Shown here piece by piece: positions 33,868 to 46,416 of a DNA stretch of 64,000 bases (position 1 is the first letter of the stretch; each line of letters begins with the position of its first letter). The stretch lies in the NCBI GenBank assembly GCA_963675135.1, contig OY776129.1, positions 48,434,141-48,498,140 on the forward strand, read 5' to 3'. The notes below the pieces were generated by a model. It was not told where the DNA came from, searched no databases, and saw only the letters and a program-made list of their open reading frames with translations. The stretch is from Galeopsis tetrahit. Taxonomy: Eukaryota; Streptophyta; Magnoliopsida; Lamiales; Lamiaceae. Both the position numbers and the translations under genes were made by a program.

Positions 33868-34966
33868 GGCCCTGACTATATACCCCTCCATACTTGTTAA
33901 GTATACTACCCCTATACATGCACTCCCCCTTAAAATGTACCCCTTAAAATGTATTTTGTAGGATATACTCTCCCCTAAAATACCTAAAATACCCTAATTC
34001 CAATTTTCTCTATTTCCTCATAAAAAACCCTAAATCTAACTTCTTTCCCTCTACAAACTGCCGCCGCCGTCAGCTCCGCCCTCGCCAGCAGCGCCGCCCC
34101 GACCAGTCTCCTCCTCCGTTACGAATAACTACCGCCAGCCCCATCTTCCTCTTTTTTTCCTTTCTCTTTTTCCTGCGCAGGGGTGCGTGCGGCCCCATCG
34201 CCTCAGTCTGCGCGCGGCCGCCGCTCCGCCAAGCTCGCCTCATCCTCTCCGTGTGCGCGCCGTCGCCGCTCCGCCAAGCTCGCCTCATCCCCTCCGTCTG
34301 CGTGCGGCCGCCGCTCCCCCAAGCTCGCCCCATATCCTCCGTCTACGCGCGGCTGCATCCGCCGTCCCCGACCCCTGCGCGCCGGCCCCATCTTTTTAAT
34401 TTGCGGCGCCCGTCTTCCGCCCAGCCACAACCACCGCCTCCTCCCCTGAACCCTAATTGCAGCAGGGTTTTTTTTTTTTTTTTCTTTCGACAAAGTGTGC
34501 TTGATAGGGAATATTATCGTCGACAACAATTCGTCAATGATAGTGTTTTCTATCGAGCACTCTTTATCGAAAATATTTCAATTTTTTTCTTCTTTTTCTC
34601 TCGACTAAAACTTGGCGACGTAAGACGTAAGAATCCTTTTTCGACAAATCAGTGAAGATCAAACTAATGTCTATCGACACTGGTTTGTCGAAAATATCTC
34701 AATGTTCTTTTTTTTTTTTTTTTTGGTGATTTAAAAAATATGTTAATTATTTTTTTGGAGGTTGGTGGCGGCGGTGGTCGTGAGGTTGGTGGGGCCCGTG
34801 GGGCTGCAAAAATGAGGGTTAGGGTTAGATTAAATTTTTAGGGTTCAGAGGGAGTGTATAATCTTATTATACAAAGGGGTAAATTGGGTATTTAACATAT
34901 ATATTTAATTGATAAATAAAGAAGGGGGTATATTTAACAAGGCTGGAGGGGTATATAGCCAGGGCC
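33868..34966 (+). mobile_element. Hairpin-bearing TIR element, copy B, 8-bp target duplication
   Basis: The ends GGCCCTGACTATATACCCCT and the inverted AGGGGTATATAGCCAGGGCC lie between perfect 8-bp direct repeats TTATTTGG (33860-33867 and 34967-34974). Inside are an AT spacer, a GC-rich block (34060-34450) with three 45-bp tandem repeats and a T tract (34467-34483). An imperfect hairpin (34497-34560) has the core TCGACAACAATTCGTCAA, and further TCGA half-units run to 34690. A second T tract, a GGTGGCGGCGGTGG stretch (about 34764) and AGGGTTAGGGTTAG (about 34816) follow. It is 1,099 bp and shares its plan with copies A, C and D. Confidence 0.78.
34203..34345. repeat. 45-bp GC-rich tandem repeat, about 3.2 units
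   Basis: The units are 34203-34247, 34248-34292 and 34293-34337, plus a partial fourth. Each contains CGCTCCGCCAAGCTCGCC or a close variant (CGCTCCCCCAAGCTCGCC in unit 3). The period is a multiple of three, which is why several frames stay open on both strands; this alone is no evidence of a protein. Confidence 0.9.
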
Positions 34967-34974
34967 TTATTTGG

Positions 34975-35645
34975 CTACCAAGATATGTACAAGTACAATG
35001 AGTCTGGTTATTCCCACCTCCATTTTTAGGAGATGATCATCACATGATTAGTTCACTCATCCTCATTTTTTTGACATTAGTAGATATATATCTCATGAAT
35101 TGTGAATATTATCCTTTTTTTAATTTTAAATTCCCCCAAATTATTTCTAAACAAAAAATACACCCACTTAGAGAAGAGAAGACACACACGTGACACGACC
35201 AGCTAAGGCGATGAATGTTGCGGAAATTAATTTTCTCTGAGTTGTTATAATTTTTGGCAAAAAAATTACTCCCTCCACTTTTAATTTAGTGTCATTTTAA
35301 CAATTTTCAATAAATTAAGATATATAATCATGGACCAATTTACCCTTTGATAACTAATTTTAATATTAAATTTATATTTAGTAATGAATATGCTCAATAT
35401 TGTAGGTAATATTCATGTATACAATAATTAAAGTTGGGTTTATTAACAAAGTAAGACAATCCATAAGTCATTTAAACAAAATAAGCTAAAAAAATTCAAT
35501 AAAACAACCAAGACCAAAACACCTTACAAAATTCCTAATATGCCCTACATATTGTTTTTCGAATTCTGCCATTTTTCCACTCTTTCCAAAATTATAGCTT
35601 CTCTTTCATTTTTCGAATTTAAATCTAATTTGAATCATTCAATTC
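34975..35645. other. Intergenic DNA
   Basis: A CTCCCTCCACTTTTAATTTAG end at about 35270 suggests one end of another Stowaway-like MITE, but its partner could not be found. The rest is AT-rich with no gene. Confidence 0.4.
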
Positions 35646-36660
35646 AATTTAATTCATTTCACGTAATTTCTCCCAAAACCCTAATACCGCCTCCCTTATC
35701 TTGAATTTGGGTGAGTCTTGGAGAACCGAGACGATGGACTCCGTGTGAGTGGCGGAGATGGATGAAGGTGGTGGCGTCGACGCAGGAATGGCGGCAGAAG
35801 AAGAGTTTCCGGCCACAGGGTTCGCGCGATTTGATTGAGGCGACAAGTGCTCTGTTTCGGCGATTCGTGTCTTCCATCTGTGCCAATCGCCGCGACCTCC
35901 ATCTTCGCTGTTGGAGACCGATCTGTATGGATTTAAAGACGAAATTGCCGTCCAACTTCAACTCCACTGCCTTGGCCGCCGCCTCCATAGCCTTCGTCGT
36001 TCGTGAAGATGGAAGAACGGGTGCCAGTACAGAGAGGTTTTCTCTGATTCGTTCGTCGCTGTCGTCTTCGTGCACAACCAAATCGGCTGCCTGCTGCCAC
36101 CGACAGATCTTTCTGCGCGTTCACCGTGTCGAGCGTCCAGTTGGTGTAGCTAAGATTTCCAGATTTTTTGAATTTTCAAAGATTTTCGATGTGGCTTTTT
36201 GTTGAGAAATTGGTGGGTGCTCTGTTTCAGTTGATTCGTGCGGTGTTGGGGGCGGTGGTGTTTCAGAAGTACGTTCCCACTTACTCTAATTGTTGAATCA
36301 TTTTATTGATTTGTTTATTCTGTGAACTTATGTGGAATTTTGATTAATTTAGTGTTCAGAACGACAATTTTTGTGGGTTTGAATGAGAGTTACAATTTCT
36401 GGCTTTTGTATTTCTCTTTGTATTAATGTTTTTTTTAAGCTATTCTAGTGTATTCTGCTGAGTTTGAAATTATATTCGGAGGTGAAACGGAATTTAGATT
36501 TGAATTTTGTTTCGCATTTTGGCTATCAAATTTGCCTATCCAGCACGACTTTTTTTGTACGAGTATTCTGATGAGAAATTTACATGGATACTTTTCTGCA
36601 GGCACTGAATACTCTTGGAATCACGAGATGGAGAGTGAATAAAAGAGTACTCCACATCAT
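35646..36660. other. GC-richer segment with overlapping open frames, function unknown
   Basis: Base composition rises at 35690-36150, and frames stay open on both strands: minus 36081-35659 (140 codons) and plus 35711-36205 (164 codons). Neither translation resembles a family I know. The plus strand has possible splice donors (GTACGTTCCC at 36270) and an acceptor-like TTTTCTGCAG before 36602, so a short or non-coding transcript is possible. It could equally be a decayed repeat. I assign no product. Confidence 0.25.
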
Positions 36661-36884
36661 TGACAGAATATGGGACAGTGGAGGTTGTCTTGGAGACTTA
36701 GTTGCATATATAAACTCAATTTACTACATATATTTGTATGTATAATGCATATTCAGTGTATTTTCGTATAATGTAATTTTTAGATTCAATAGTTTATTTT
36801 ACTTCACGAACTAAGAAAATTATAATTATTGTAGAATTTATTATAAAGTCTTATATTATTATTATGCAATGCACATATTATATA

Positions 36885-37405
36885 CTAGTGTAGTGCCCGC
36901 GCGTATTACGCGGATTTTAAAAAATATAATTTGTAGTAAACATAAAATAAAATAAATATGTAAAAATGTTTTGAAAAATATGTAAATTTTAAATAAATAA
37001 GAATACAATTTTGAAAAATAAATTAGATCAAAATTATGAATTATAGGCAATCAAAATATTAATATTTGTGATTGATTTTAATCATTAATATGATGGATTA
37101 ACTTTTTTTATTTAAAAAAAATCACATGATCAAACTTTTCCGATGATAGATAAATTGTTTCGATTAATTTACTTATATAAAATTATAAATTGTGAGAATT
37201 TATAATACTCCTACTATATATAACTCCTTTAATTATTCTTATAATAGTGTGACACCACGTCATCATTTTTAATAAGAAAAACTCCATAAATACTTGACAT
37301 CTAATAATTACCATATACTCCGACTCCCTAAAAAAATGACACATCATTCAAATTCATAAGAATTTGACACATCAGCTTTTTAAAACTCGCTATTAGTAAT
37401 ATAGG
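36885..37405. repeat. Dispersed repeat starting ACTAGTGTAGTGCCCGCGCG
   Basis: It begins TATACTAGTGTAGTGCCCGC with GCGTATTACGCGG directly after. It ends at about CTCGCTATTAGTAATATAGG followed by GGAT. I recall similar starts and ends from dispersed plant repeats, possibly non-autonomous Helitron- or LINE-related. The class is not settled from this copy. Confidence 0.4.
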
Positions 37406-38837
37406 GGATATGCATGTATTGAGAATATGCAACAATTTTTATATGCAAAGATATTATCCAATATATTTATGACTATATTTGACAATTTCCATAGATAAAA
37501 TAACACATGCATATATTAAAGTATATGCAATTATCGATTGCATATATAAAAAAACGTATGCATATTTGAAAGTATATGCACTTATCGTTTGCATTTTAAT
37601 AAAATATGCCTATATGCATCATCCAAACATATTATGGGTGTTATTCAATAAGTATTTGTTAATACAGGTTGTTCATCAAATTAATTTAAAGTTAAACACT
37701 TTTAGAGGTGTATGGAGTAAAATAATTTTTTATAATATAATTTATATTTTAATAAAGATATGGTATGCAAAATAATAAATATATGAATATTTAATTAATT
37801 AAAGTATATTTCCGATTAATAAGAAAATTATTGAATATATAAAAATATGAGTGTGGACAGACATAAAATATGATCTCGAATTTTAGGAAAGTTTTTTTAA
37901 TTGCAATTAGCGCTATAATCGTGGGATAATTAAACAATTTGAAATTAAAATCAACGCTTGAATCGAGGAGAATTATCTCCTAGCTTCATTTTAAATTTAA
38001 ATGTTGACTTTCCTAAGTTTAAATTAACATAATTAAATTGAATTTGAAATTCTTACTTAATTCGAAAACAGGGGCATAATCGACTATATAGCACTGATTT
38101 TGTCCTTAATTGTTTTACTAAATAAAATTGACTTGAATCTTAAAGTCTTAGAGTGAATTGTCCTATTCTGTTTTTTTCCCCATTAAAGTTTATCCATGAT
38201 TTATGCTATTGTACTATATTCAAAAGGGAAAAAACTTAAATTAAGGTAAAGAAAATGGAGGGAGTATAATGTATAAGAGTAAAATTGTCAAAATTAAAGA
38301 AAAAAATGTAGAATGAGTCGAATGACACTTATTTTGAAAATATTAAAAAAGGCAAAGTGACACTTAACTAAAAATGGAGGGAATACAAATTGTAACTATT
38401 TCAACAAATATTATCCGGAAAAAGGTCATATCTATTAGTTTGGATCAAACAAAAAGACATCTCGAGCTTGTAACAATTTTTAGCAAAATAATTTCACATT
38501 TTGCAATTAATGTAGGCAAACATTTACAGAAAATTACTTATATTTTCGAAAAATATTTCTCAAAAATTATACAACCAGGTTCGAAATGCTACATTTTTCA
38601 TCTTACTTCCAAGTAAAAACAACAAACACTTCATACATAAATATCCAAAATATAAACTGAAGAAAACAACACTCAATATTCAAAATATATATTTTGAATA
38701 TATATATAGTACGTTTTTTTTCAAAATATATATTTAAACATTCAACCTCAAAATATATTTATTACATTAAGCCGATTAGAGCAATTAAATGGAGTAAATG
38801 AATTGATTACACATCTTTCTACAAGTTTAGACCTTTA
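37406..38837. other. AT-rich intergenic DNA
   Basis: It contains repeated GTATATGCA and ATATGCAT words (37430-37620) and two GGAGGGA-type MITE end relics (about 38254 and 38377). No gene recognised. Confidence 0.4.
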
Positions 38838-39289
38838 GGGGGTGTTTCTTTTGGGATTTAAAAACCAGGTTTTGGATTTCAAGATCCAAAACCCGTGTTA
38901 CTTCGGGATTTAAAAACCGGTTTTCAAAATCCACTCAAAACCACCCCTATTAAACATATTGATTTGACATAAAGTTATATCTATATAATATTACTTCAAT
39001 CATTATATTCTTTCTCAACAATAATATAATAATACTATAATAATATAATAATACAATAATATAATACATTTAATCATTACACACTTAATCAATCATTATA
39101 ATCTCATCAAACAATAATATAATAATACAAATTCATTCAATCTTACAACTTGATTTGACATAAAATTAAATCCTTCACTATTCCAAAACCCAAAAGAAAC
39201 ACCCATATTACTATTCATCGGGATTTCAAAAACCAGGATTTCAAAAATCTGGTTTTTAAAACCACCCAAAGCCCAAAAGAAACACCCCC
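38838..39289. mobile_element. Tourist-like MITE (PIF/Harbinger type), 452 bp
   Basis: The ends GGGGGTGTTTCTTTTGGG and its exact inverse CCCAAAAGAAACACCCCC lie between TTA trinucleotides (38835-38837 and 39290-39292). Near each end GGGATTTAAAAACCAGG / CCTGGTTTTTGAAATCC-type words pair. The centre repeats AATAATATAATAATAC. Confidence 0.85.
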
Positions 39290-39292
39290 TTA

Positions 39293-42093
39293 GATAAAAT
39301 TGAATATTTTTGTGGTATTTGAATTTAAGCTCGCTCACTTTTTAAGTTTAAATTCATTTAAAAATAGTTTCATCAATATTAAAATTATTCATTCGATGGG
39401 TCTCCTCTTCACATGACGGAAAGTGTCCTTGATGAATAGAGTTGAGAATCTAGTTCACAAAGTGGAAAGAAAATGATTGTTTTAGACTTTTTAATAGATT
39501 CGCATTAGAAGTATTTTGGATATTTTACAATTACATTAAAATAATCAAAGCAAATGTATCTATCAAAAATGGGGTCGTACAAGCCAAGCAAACAAGTAAA
39601 GGAAGTGCACATATTTGTGTATATGCAGATCTCAAAAAAACAGTGCAGATTTCCAAGATTTTAAACAAATAAATCACATAACATTAAAAAATTATGCATT
39701 CTCGAAAGAAAAAAAACTGAAAACATGTAAAAAATATTTCAGAAAAAAAATTGAAAAACATAAAAGATTTAGATAAATAAAAATGGGCAAATTTTCAGAA
39801 AATAAGTCTAGATTTTGAAAAAAAATCAAAATCAAAATTTCTAAAAAAACAAGATTTCGAAAAAAGGTAAAATTTTCAAATAACTTTTTTAACCATAAAA
39901 ATACAATATAAAATATATTTATTCAAACAATACACATAACCCTATCCGACTTTTATTTCGTTTTATGAATATGCAATCGTTATATATTGTGAGAATAAAT
40001 TAAATAAAAGATGGGACCGATGAGTAATATGTCTCAAACAAATAAGTATGAATTGGTCCTGCAACATGTACCCAACCAAGTGACAGGGAAAATATAAATT
40101 ATTAGAGAAGTTCAAATAATTATGAAGTGGGTAGAATTGTAAATTAAGTAAAACAATAATGATGAGAGAACTACATCGATCACATTTAAAAGTTCGATTT
40201 TGTAAAGAGGAATTGATTTCGGTAGGGATTGAAATTATGATGTTTGCATGAGGTTTTGATACCATAATTTTTATTTTTTTTTGTCTTATCTAAAAGTGCG
40301 ATCAATCTTGTAAAGAGGTGAATAATGAATTCATTTATATTAATTTTTTAATATAAATGATAGTCTTTTATTGAATTTTGACTTTACAATTTAGACGATA
40401 TTACTTGTACTATGTTTTGAAACTTTATTTTTAACATGAAGTTCGTATATATCAGTATTTTTAGGTTCAAATTGGTAGGGTGGATTGATCCAAAATAAAT
40501 TGACAATCGAACTCAATATAGATATTTAATTAAATTTAAAACAAATAAAGCACACTCTGATATGATATCAAATGACTGAAAGACACAACATTTGTGATTA
40601 AATCCATAAATTTTGAGAAATGTTATATTTGATGTGAAAGTCAAAATTGTAAAGTTATAGAAGAATATTCTGTTTAAGTGGATGGTTACTTGTCGTATAA
40701 GTAGAAGCATTGTCAATAATATTTTAGAGGAATATTTTCGTATAAGCATCATCAATACCATAAGTCATGGTGCAAGCACATATATGTTGTCAAAGATTTA
40801 AGATTGATTGATGTTAGGGGAAAATATGTGGTTAGTCAATTTTATTATATATCCATGTCCAGAATTAATTTATAATATAATAAGTGTAAGTTAAGGTTCA
40901 ATTCTTTTATATATATCAAATATAAATAGAATTAAGTCTAAATAAATGCATCACATTTCATTTCCATATCAATTTAATTACGATTTTTATAATTATAATA
41001 AAAAATATCAACATCTCATGTTATTGCAATTCGATAAAAAAAAAAAAAAAAAAAAACCCCTCCAACGTAGCAAGTATATACTAACTGCGATAAGTCACGT
41101 CATTAATTGTCGATAGAAGTTGAATTGTAAAATGCATTCCCGGTCTTACACCTTCAAAATGTGTATCTTTATATTAATTCCAAGATGAATATTTTTTGTA
41201 TTATATTTAAAAAAATAAAACTATCCAACCATATTCTTTATATTTTTCTCTACTTAATATTTTAGTACATTTTATTAAACGACTACATTTATATTCAAAT
41301 TAATCTATACAATTAGGTATCCAGCAGAAGAACATGCAAATTGAGTGTAAATTGCTCGTTTGATTTATTTATTTGATACTCTTTCCTTCGAGGGCAAGAA
41401 TTCAGCTGTGGTTATAACAATAACTAAATTTTGAATTCATACTTATTCTTTAAGTTGCTATCTAAAAATGAACATTAAATCATTATTATCCTTGTATCAC
41501 CATTTTTTTATCTAAATTTTTAGGTTGAAGTGGAGATAGGAAAGGTATATTAGATTAAAAAAAAATGTATGTTTCAAATTAAATTCATCATTTTTTTTTA
41601 ATTTGGTAATAAAATAATTTTTTCACTTTAAACTATATATTTCAAACATTTTAAAATTACACTTCATATCATTACATTATTATTCACAATCTTTTATTTT
41701 TTTATTTTATTACTTAAAAAGATTTACATACCCTCTATTTTATCACATTTAATATTAATAATAATAAACAAGTTTCGCATTACATTCGGTTTACACAATA
41801 TAGTTACTTGAATGTAAAACAAAATTAATGTATGGTAAATTAGTTGACAATTTTTATACACATTAATTTACTAGCCAGGCCTTTTATTAATAAAATTGTG
41901 ACCCATTTTTTGGATCAAACATGACGTGCCAAATTATTTGTATGCATATTAAATTGGGGAAAAGCTTCCAATAATGGATGGTGCAATTGACTCGATCCTC
42001 ATGTCCCTCCTATCACTCATATATGGAATCACTAATTTATTTTTAATTAGCCCAATAGGCAATAGACAGCCACAACCTATAACTTTTTCTTTA
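39293..42093. other. AT-rich intergenic DNA
   Basis: No gene is visible. It contains A- and T-rich stretches (an A run at 41036-41056), and at 41555-41790 a repeat related to 13240-13520. Confidence 0.4.
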
Positions 42094-42102
42094 TTTATAT
42101 TT

Positions 42103-43620
42103 GGCCAAATATTCAATTATAGCCCATACTTTTTCCTTTTTATCAATTCTAGCCCATACTATTTTTTTTCTTCAAATGATACCCATACTTTCAATTTGTA
42201 CTTAAAAACATCACCGTTCTCATTTTCCGGCAAAGCCCGTCTGATGTGGACGCCGGATTCCACGTGGACGGCTGACATGGAAATTAGTAATTGTCCAAAT
42301 AATTTATTATATCCCATACTTTTCATTTTTTTTTTAAATTTTAGCCCATATGTTTTGTTTTTTCAATTCTAACCCATACTTTTCATATTTTCATCAATTC
42401 TAGCTCATTCTTTAGATTACATTCTTTAGTTTTGACTGGACATTCGAGAGAAGAAACTAAATTTCAACCTGTTTCTCGTGGTCTAGCTTCACGGTATACT
42501 TTAGTATTCTTTGTTTGAAGGGTGTGTTTCAATTATTTCGTCATGTTTCTAATTCATGTTGGAGAGGTTAATTTATGTTCAAACTTAAGAGCAAATTATA
42601 GGGTGATTTTTTTTATGTCTATTTTAAAATTTCAATTTTTCGTTGGTACTAAAGTAATTAATATTTAAATGTCTTTTTCATTCTATGTAAGGAAGTGAAG
42701 GTATGATTTTGGCTAATTCTGGAAGAGTGTATTATAGAGTAAGTGTTTGAAATAAAGTTATCTATATTAAACTTTGATATTTTAAAATTAATTTTGTTAT
42801 GGTATTTGAGTTGTTATATATGTGTTATTTTTAGATGTCCAATCAAAGTCGATCAAGGACAGTGAGTGGTCCTATAGCTATTGCAGCAGCTGTCTCTAGT
42901 GGAGTACGAATAAATGCTCGTGAAGTTGAAGATCGTAGCAGCCAAAGATCAGATGTTGTTGACTATTGCACCTCACCACCAACATTATAAAGTCACACAA
43001 CATGTGATCGTTATTTTATCTATATTTTAGGTCGTACTGGACGTGCCTTGTTATGACATCTTTTTTGATATGTCATGTTGACATCTTTCTTTTTGCATGT
43101 GTCATGCAATGACAAAACTTATGATCAAATGTCTTGTAACAACGTCTTTATTTTGTAGGCAATAAATATGGTCATTGCATTGTAATGACATTTTTATTTT
43201 GCAATAGTAGTGTGAATATTTGATGGGTGCATTCCTTCAAGTTATTATCAATTTATTTTTGGCGTCCTGTAAGACGAACCTTGCAAAAAATGATACCGGA
43301 TAGTTTTTTTTAAGTATGAGCTAGAATTGATGAAAATATGAAAAGTATGTGCTAAAATTGAAAAAATAAAAAATGTGGGCTAAAATTAATAAAAAATGAA
43401 AAGTATGGGATATAATAGATTATTTGGACAATTACTAATTTCCATGTCAGCCGTCCACGTGGAATCCGACGTCCACATCAGACGGGCTTTGCCGAAAAAT
43501 GAGAACGAGGATGTTTTTAAGTACTAATTGAAAATATGGGTATCATTTGGAGAAAAAAAAATAGTATGTGCTGGAATTGATAAAAAGGAAAAAGTATAGG
43601 CTATAATTGATTATTTGGCC
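42103..43620. mobile_element. Mutator-like (MULE) element, ~320-bp TIRs, 9-bp target duplication
   Basis: The ends GGCCAAATATTCAATTATAG and the inverted CTATAATTGATTATTTGGCC start long arms. These are followable through TTCTCATTTTCCGGCAAAGC and GTGGACGGCTGACATGGAAA to about 42425, mirrored from about 43296. Perfect 9-bp direct repeats TTTATATTT flank it (42094-42102 and 43621-43629). The internal ~870 bp is not repeated elsewhere in the window and carries a small ORF (42835-42990). It encodes no transposase, so it is non-autonomous, 1,518 bp. Confidence 0.87.
42835..42990 (+). CDS. 51-codon ORF inside the MULE, unknown
   Basis: The ATG follows a pyrimidine-rich TTATTTTTAG that looks like a splice acceptor. 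The product starts MSNQSRSRTV and ends YCTSPPTL, basic at the start and acidic later. It matches no family I know. It may be an exon of a captured host gene or of an ancestral MULE gene, or chance. Evidence is only position, composition and the acceptor-like context. Confidence 0.25.
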   Translation: MSNQSRSRTVSGPIAIAAAVSSGVRINAREVEDRSSQRSDVVDYCTSPPTL

Positions 43621-43629
43621 TTTATATTT

Positions 43630-44392
43630 ATTAGGGGTTCGATTTCACTGTTTCAATATTAGTAGAGCGATGTTACACTTTTTTTTTTTACCTTTCACGT
43701 GTCATTCAATCACACAATAAAATACTAAATATTTTAATAAGTTGGTTAATGTGTCGAGCTAGATAATTAAAATTGGTTAGATTAAATTCTAAAAAAGAAG
43801 TTAAAAAAAGAAAAGAAAAGGATTAGATTATTGATTTCTATTTGGATTTAATTTCGTATGTATTAAAATCGGAACTCTATACAAAATATAACATTAGTCT
43901 CGAATTGAAGTTGAATCAAAGTCACCAACTTTGTTTGTTCTGGTGGTGACACCATTATACCCTTAATTATGTTAATTTTTTAAAATAATGACCCTATCTG
44001 CTGCACAATTGATGTTTTACCCAATGTCTTCGATTACATAAACTTATTTATTTCATTCAGTCCAATAGTTGTGGATTTTTTAATATGATAGTCGAGTATT
44101 TTTTTTTAATCGAGGTGATATGAAAATGTTACAAACTTATCCATCTATATTTGTTCATCAATTTTTTGACTAATTTAATTTGTTCCTCAAGTTAAATATT
44201 TGAGAATTAACCAAATGATGAGATAGATAATATAAGTTGCATATGTGCTTGCATAAACTTCTCACTTTAAAAAAAAAAAAAAAAAAAGTCAAAATATTAT
44301 TGTTTGGATATCAGAATACTTTAAATGTGAGAATTAAATCATAAATCTAAAACACGACCAATTAAAAAAAAAAAAAAAAGCAGAGACATCTA
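43630..44392. other. Intergenic DNA
   Basis: Poly-A tracts lie at 44271-44287 and 44364-44379. No gene. Confidence 0.4.
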
Positions 44393-46416
44393 CCTAATGC
44401 ACAAAAATGGCTCCTTCATCCACTCATTAAGCGTGCTCCCTCTAGATATCAGGAGTTTTGCCTTAAGCCATCTAAAAGAAACCGCCCGAATGTTGTCCAC
44501 CACCAATTCTGCATCGAAGTCTTGTCCTTTAAAGATCATTTTGTTCCTATTGATCCATATTAACCAAACTGTGCAATGCCAAATAAGTAACCAAGGTGAC
44601 TTTCATTTTAAATATGTTGTGAGGCCGTGATTTTTGAAATGCAACTATGCGAGATACATGTGTCCCTGGAGCTGTACGTAAGGCCGAACCATGAATACAC
44701 CTTGTTTCATATATACCTCTCTAGTTTTTGAGCAGGTAAAAACAGATGCTTTGAGTCTTCATCATAAGCTCCGCATAATTTGCACTTTGTGGAAAAAAAT
44801 TGATTATAGGCTCTGCGTCTTCTTAGGTTGATAATCGTTGGAATTTTATCTTGTAACATCCTCCGTGAGAGAAGCCAGCCACTTTCAAAGGGACGCCTTT
44901 CGTCCACACACATTTTAGGTCATCGAGATCTTATCTTTCCTCGGCGTTGTTCTCCAATAGTAGTTTGTATGCCGACTTAACCGAAAAATTCCCATCCTTC
45001 TCCTGGTTCCACGTCCAAAAATATTATTCACAAGAATTTAAGATGTACCTGCTAATTTGTGTACAAAGATTGTCAGTAACACTCATTTTACTCACAAACA
45101 GGTTCCTTCTCCAATCCCAATTTATGGTATATTCTCCCCCTTCCCACACCACTCTATCTGAGACTAGACAATTTTTATCCACGCACTCCCTAAAACTCTC
45201 ATATTTAGAAGAATTTTTTTTTTCCACAAACTACCTGCTTCCTCCAAAAGTCTCCACCCTCATTTAAAGTGCAAGTTTAAATAAATTCAGATTTTTTAAA
45301 CCTAACCCCCCTCCCAACCTCTATCTTTTGTCCTACACAAGATGTCCCAACTCACCCAATGAATCTTACTTACCTTCGGATCGCCTCCACTCCACATGAA
45401 CCGTCTTTGGATTGAATGAATGACTTTGATTGATTTGGATGGGACTTTGTTAAGGGATATGACGTATGTGGGTAGGTTAGACAAAAGAGAGTTAATGAGC
45501 ACCATTCTAAGATTTCAGTCTGGATTCTACCTTGTTTACGATCTTCTTACAATTTGAATGCTTAGGAGGGTTGGCTCCGATTTTGAGCCCCGAGTAATTT
45601 GGAGAAAAATATGTTTTTTGGCAGTTTAGAGTGAATGCCCATGCATCCAGAGTCGCGTCCGACACGTTAATGCTAGAAAGTGTGCTCTTGTGAAAATTGA
45701 TTTTGAGTCTCAACCAAACTTCAAACATCCTGAGTACACTTTTAAGTACTACTATATTGTTGCTGGTTGCCTCACCGAAGAATAGGGTATCATCTGCGAA
45801 TTGCAGGTGTGATACCTTCACATTGTTCAGCCCCACTATTACCGATTTAAACAACCCTCTTTCCACTGTTTTGAGCATCATCAAACCGAGGCACTTTCCC
45901 ACCACTATGAATGAAAAATGAGATAAAAGATATCCTTGCCTTATGCCCTTTTTCATCACGAATTTCTTCGTTGGGCTCCCGTTTACAAGAACCGAGAGGA
46001 AAGTCGATTGAGTGCACTCCTTAATCCACTTTTTCCATTTACTGTTGAAGCCCGAGAGTCTCTGCATGTCTAGTAAAAAGGTGTGATCCACCGAGTTGTA
46101 AGATTTTTCGAAGTCCAGTTTAAACAAGAACATGCTCTTCTTCCTCGACTTAGCCTCTTCAATAACTTCATTAGCGATTACCACACTATCGAGATTATTT
46201 ATGTCCCTTGTGAAAGTTGTCTGATTCGAAGAGACCACCCGTTCCAGAACTTTAGAAAATCTATTCGCCTATAATTTTGTGAGGACTTTATAGAAACATC
46301 CCACCAGAGAGACAGGTCTAAACTCCTTGATATCCGTAGGATTTCTCACTTTAGGAATGAGAGTGATGAAAGAAGCATTGATACCTTTAGTAAGTTTGGA
46401 CGTCCCACCATAAGCT
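44393..46416 (-). mobile_element. LINE (non-LTR retrotransposon) ORF2 fragment, decayed
   Basis: On the minus strand the 5' end is cut within the reverse transcriptase (INASFITLIPKV near 46390, KEFRPVSLVGCFYK). It continues through an open stretch at 46238-45507 with the metal-binding FADDT motif (LQFADDTLFFGEAT) and GIRQG.LLS. Further on are WSGG near 45390 and a zinc-binding region with CKLCGAYDEDSKHLF (44790-44740). The end is DNIRAVSFRWLKAK...WMKEPFLCIR with a stop near 44393. Stops, including one near 46290, and frame changes break it. No endonuclease domain or 5' region is present. Confidence 0.85.

Noticed and set aside
34183..34655. Several 70-134 codon frames in element B
   Set aside because: They come from a 45-bp tandem repeat whose period is a multiple of three, which opens frames on both strands at once.
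37430..37620. CRISPR-like array from repeated GTATATGCA words
   Set aside because: Spacing is irregular, the words are short and AT-rich, and this is plant nuclear DNA.
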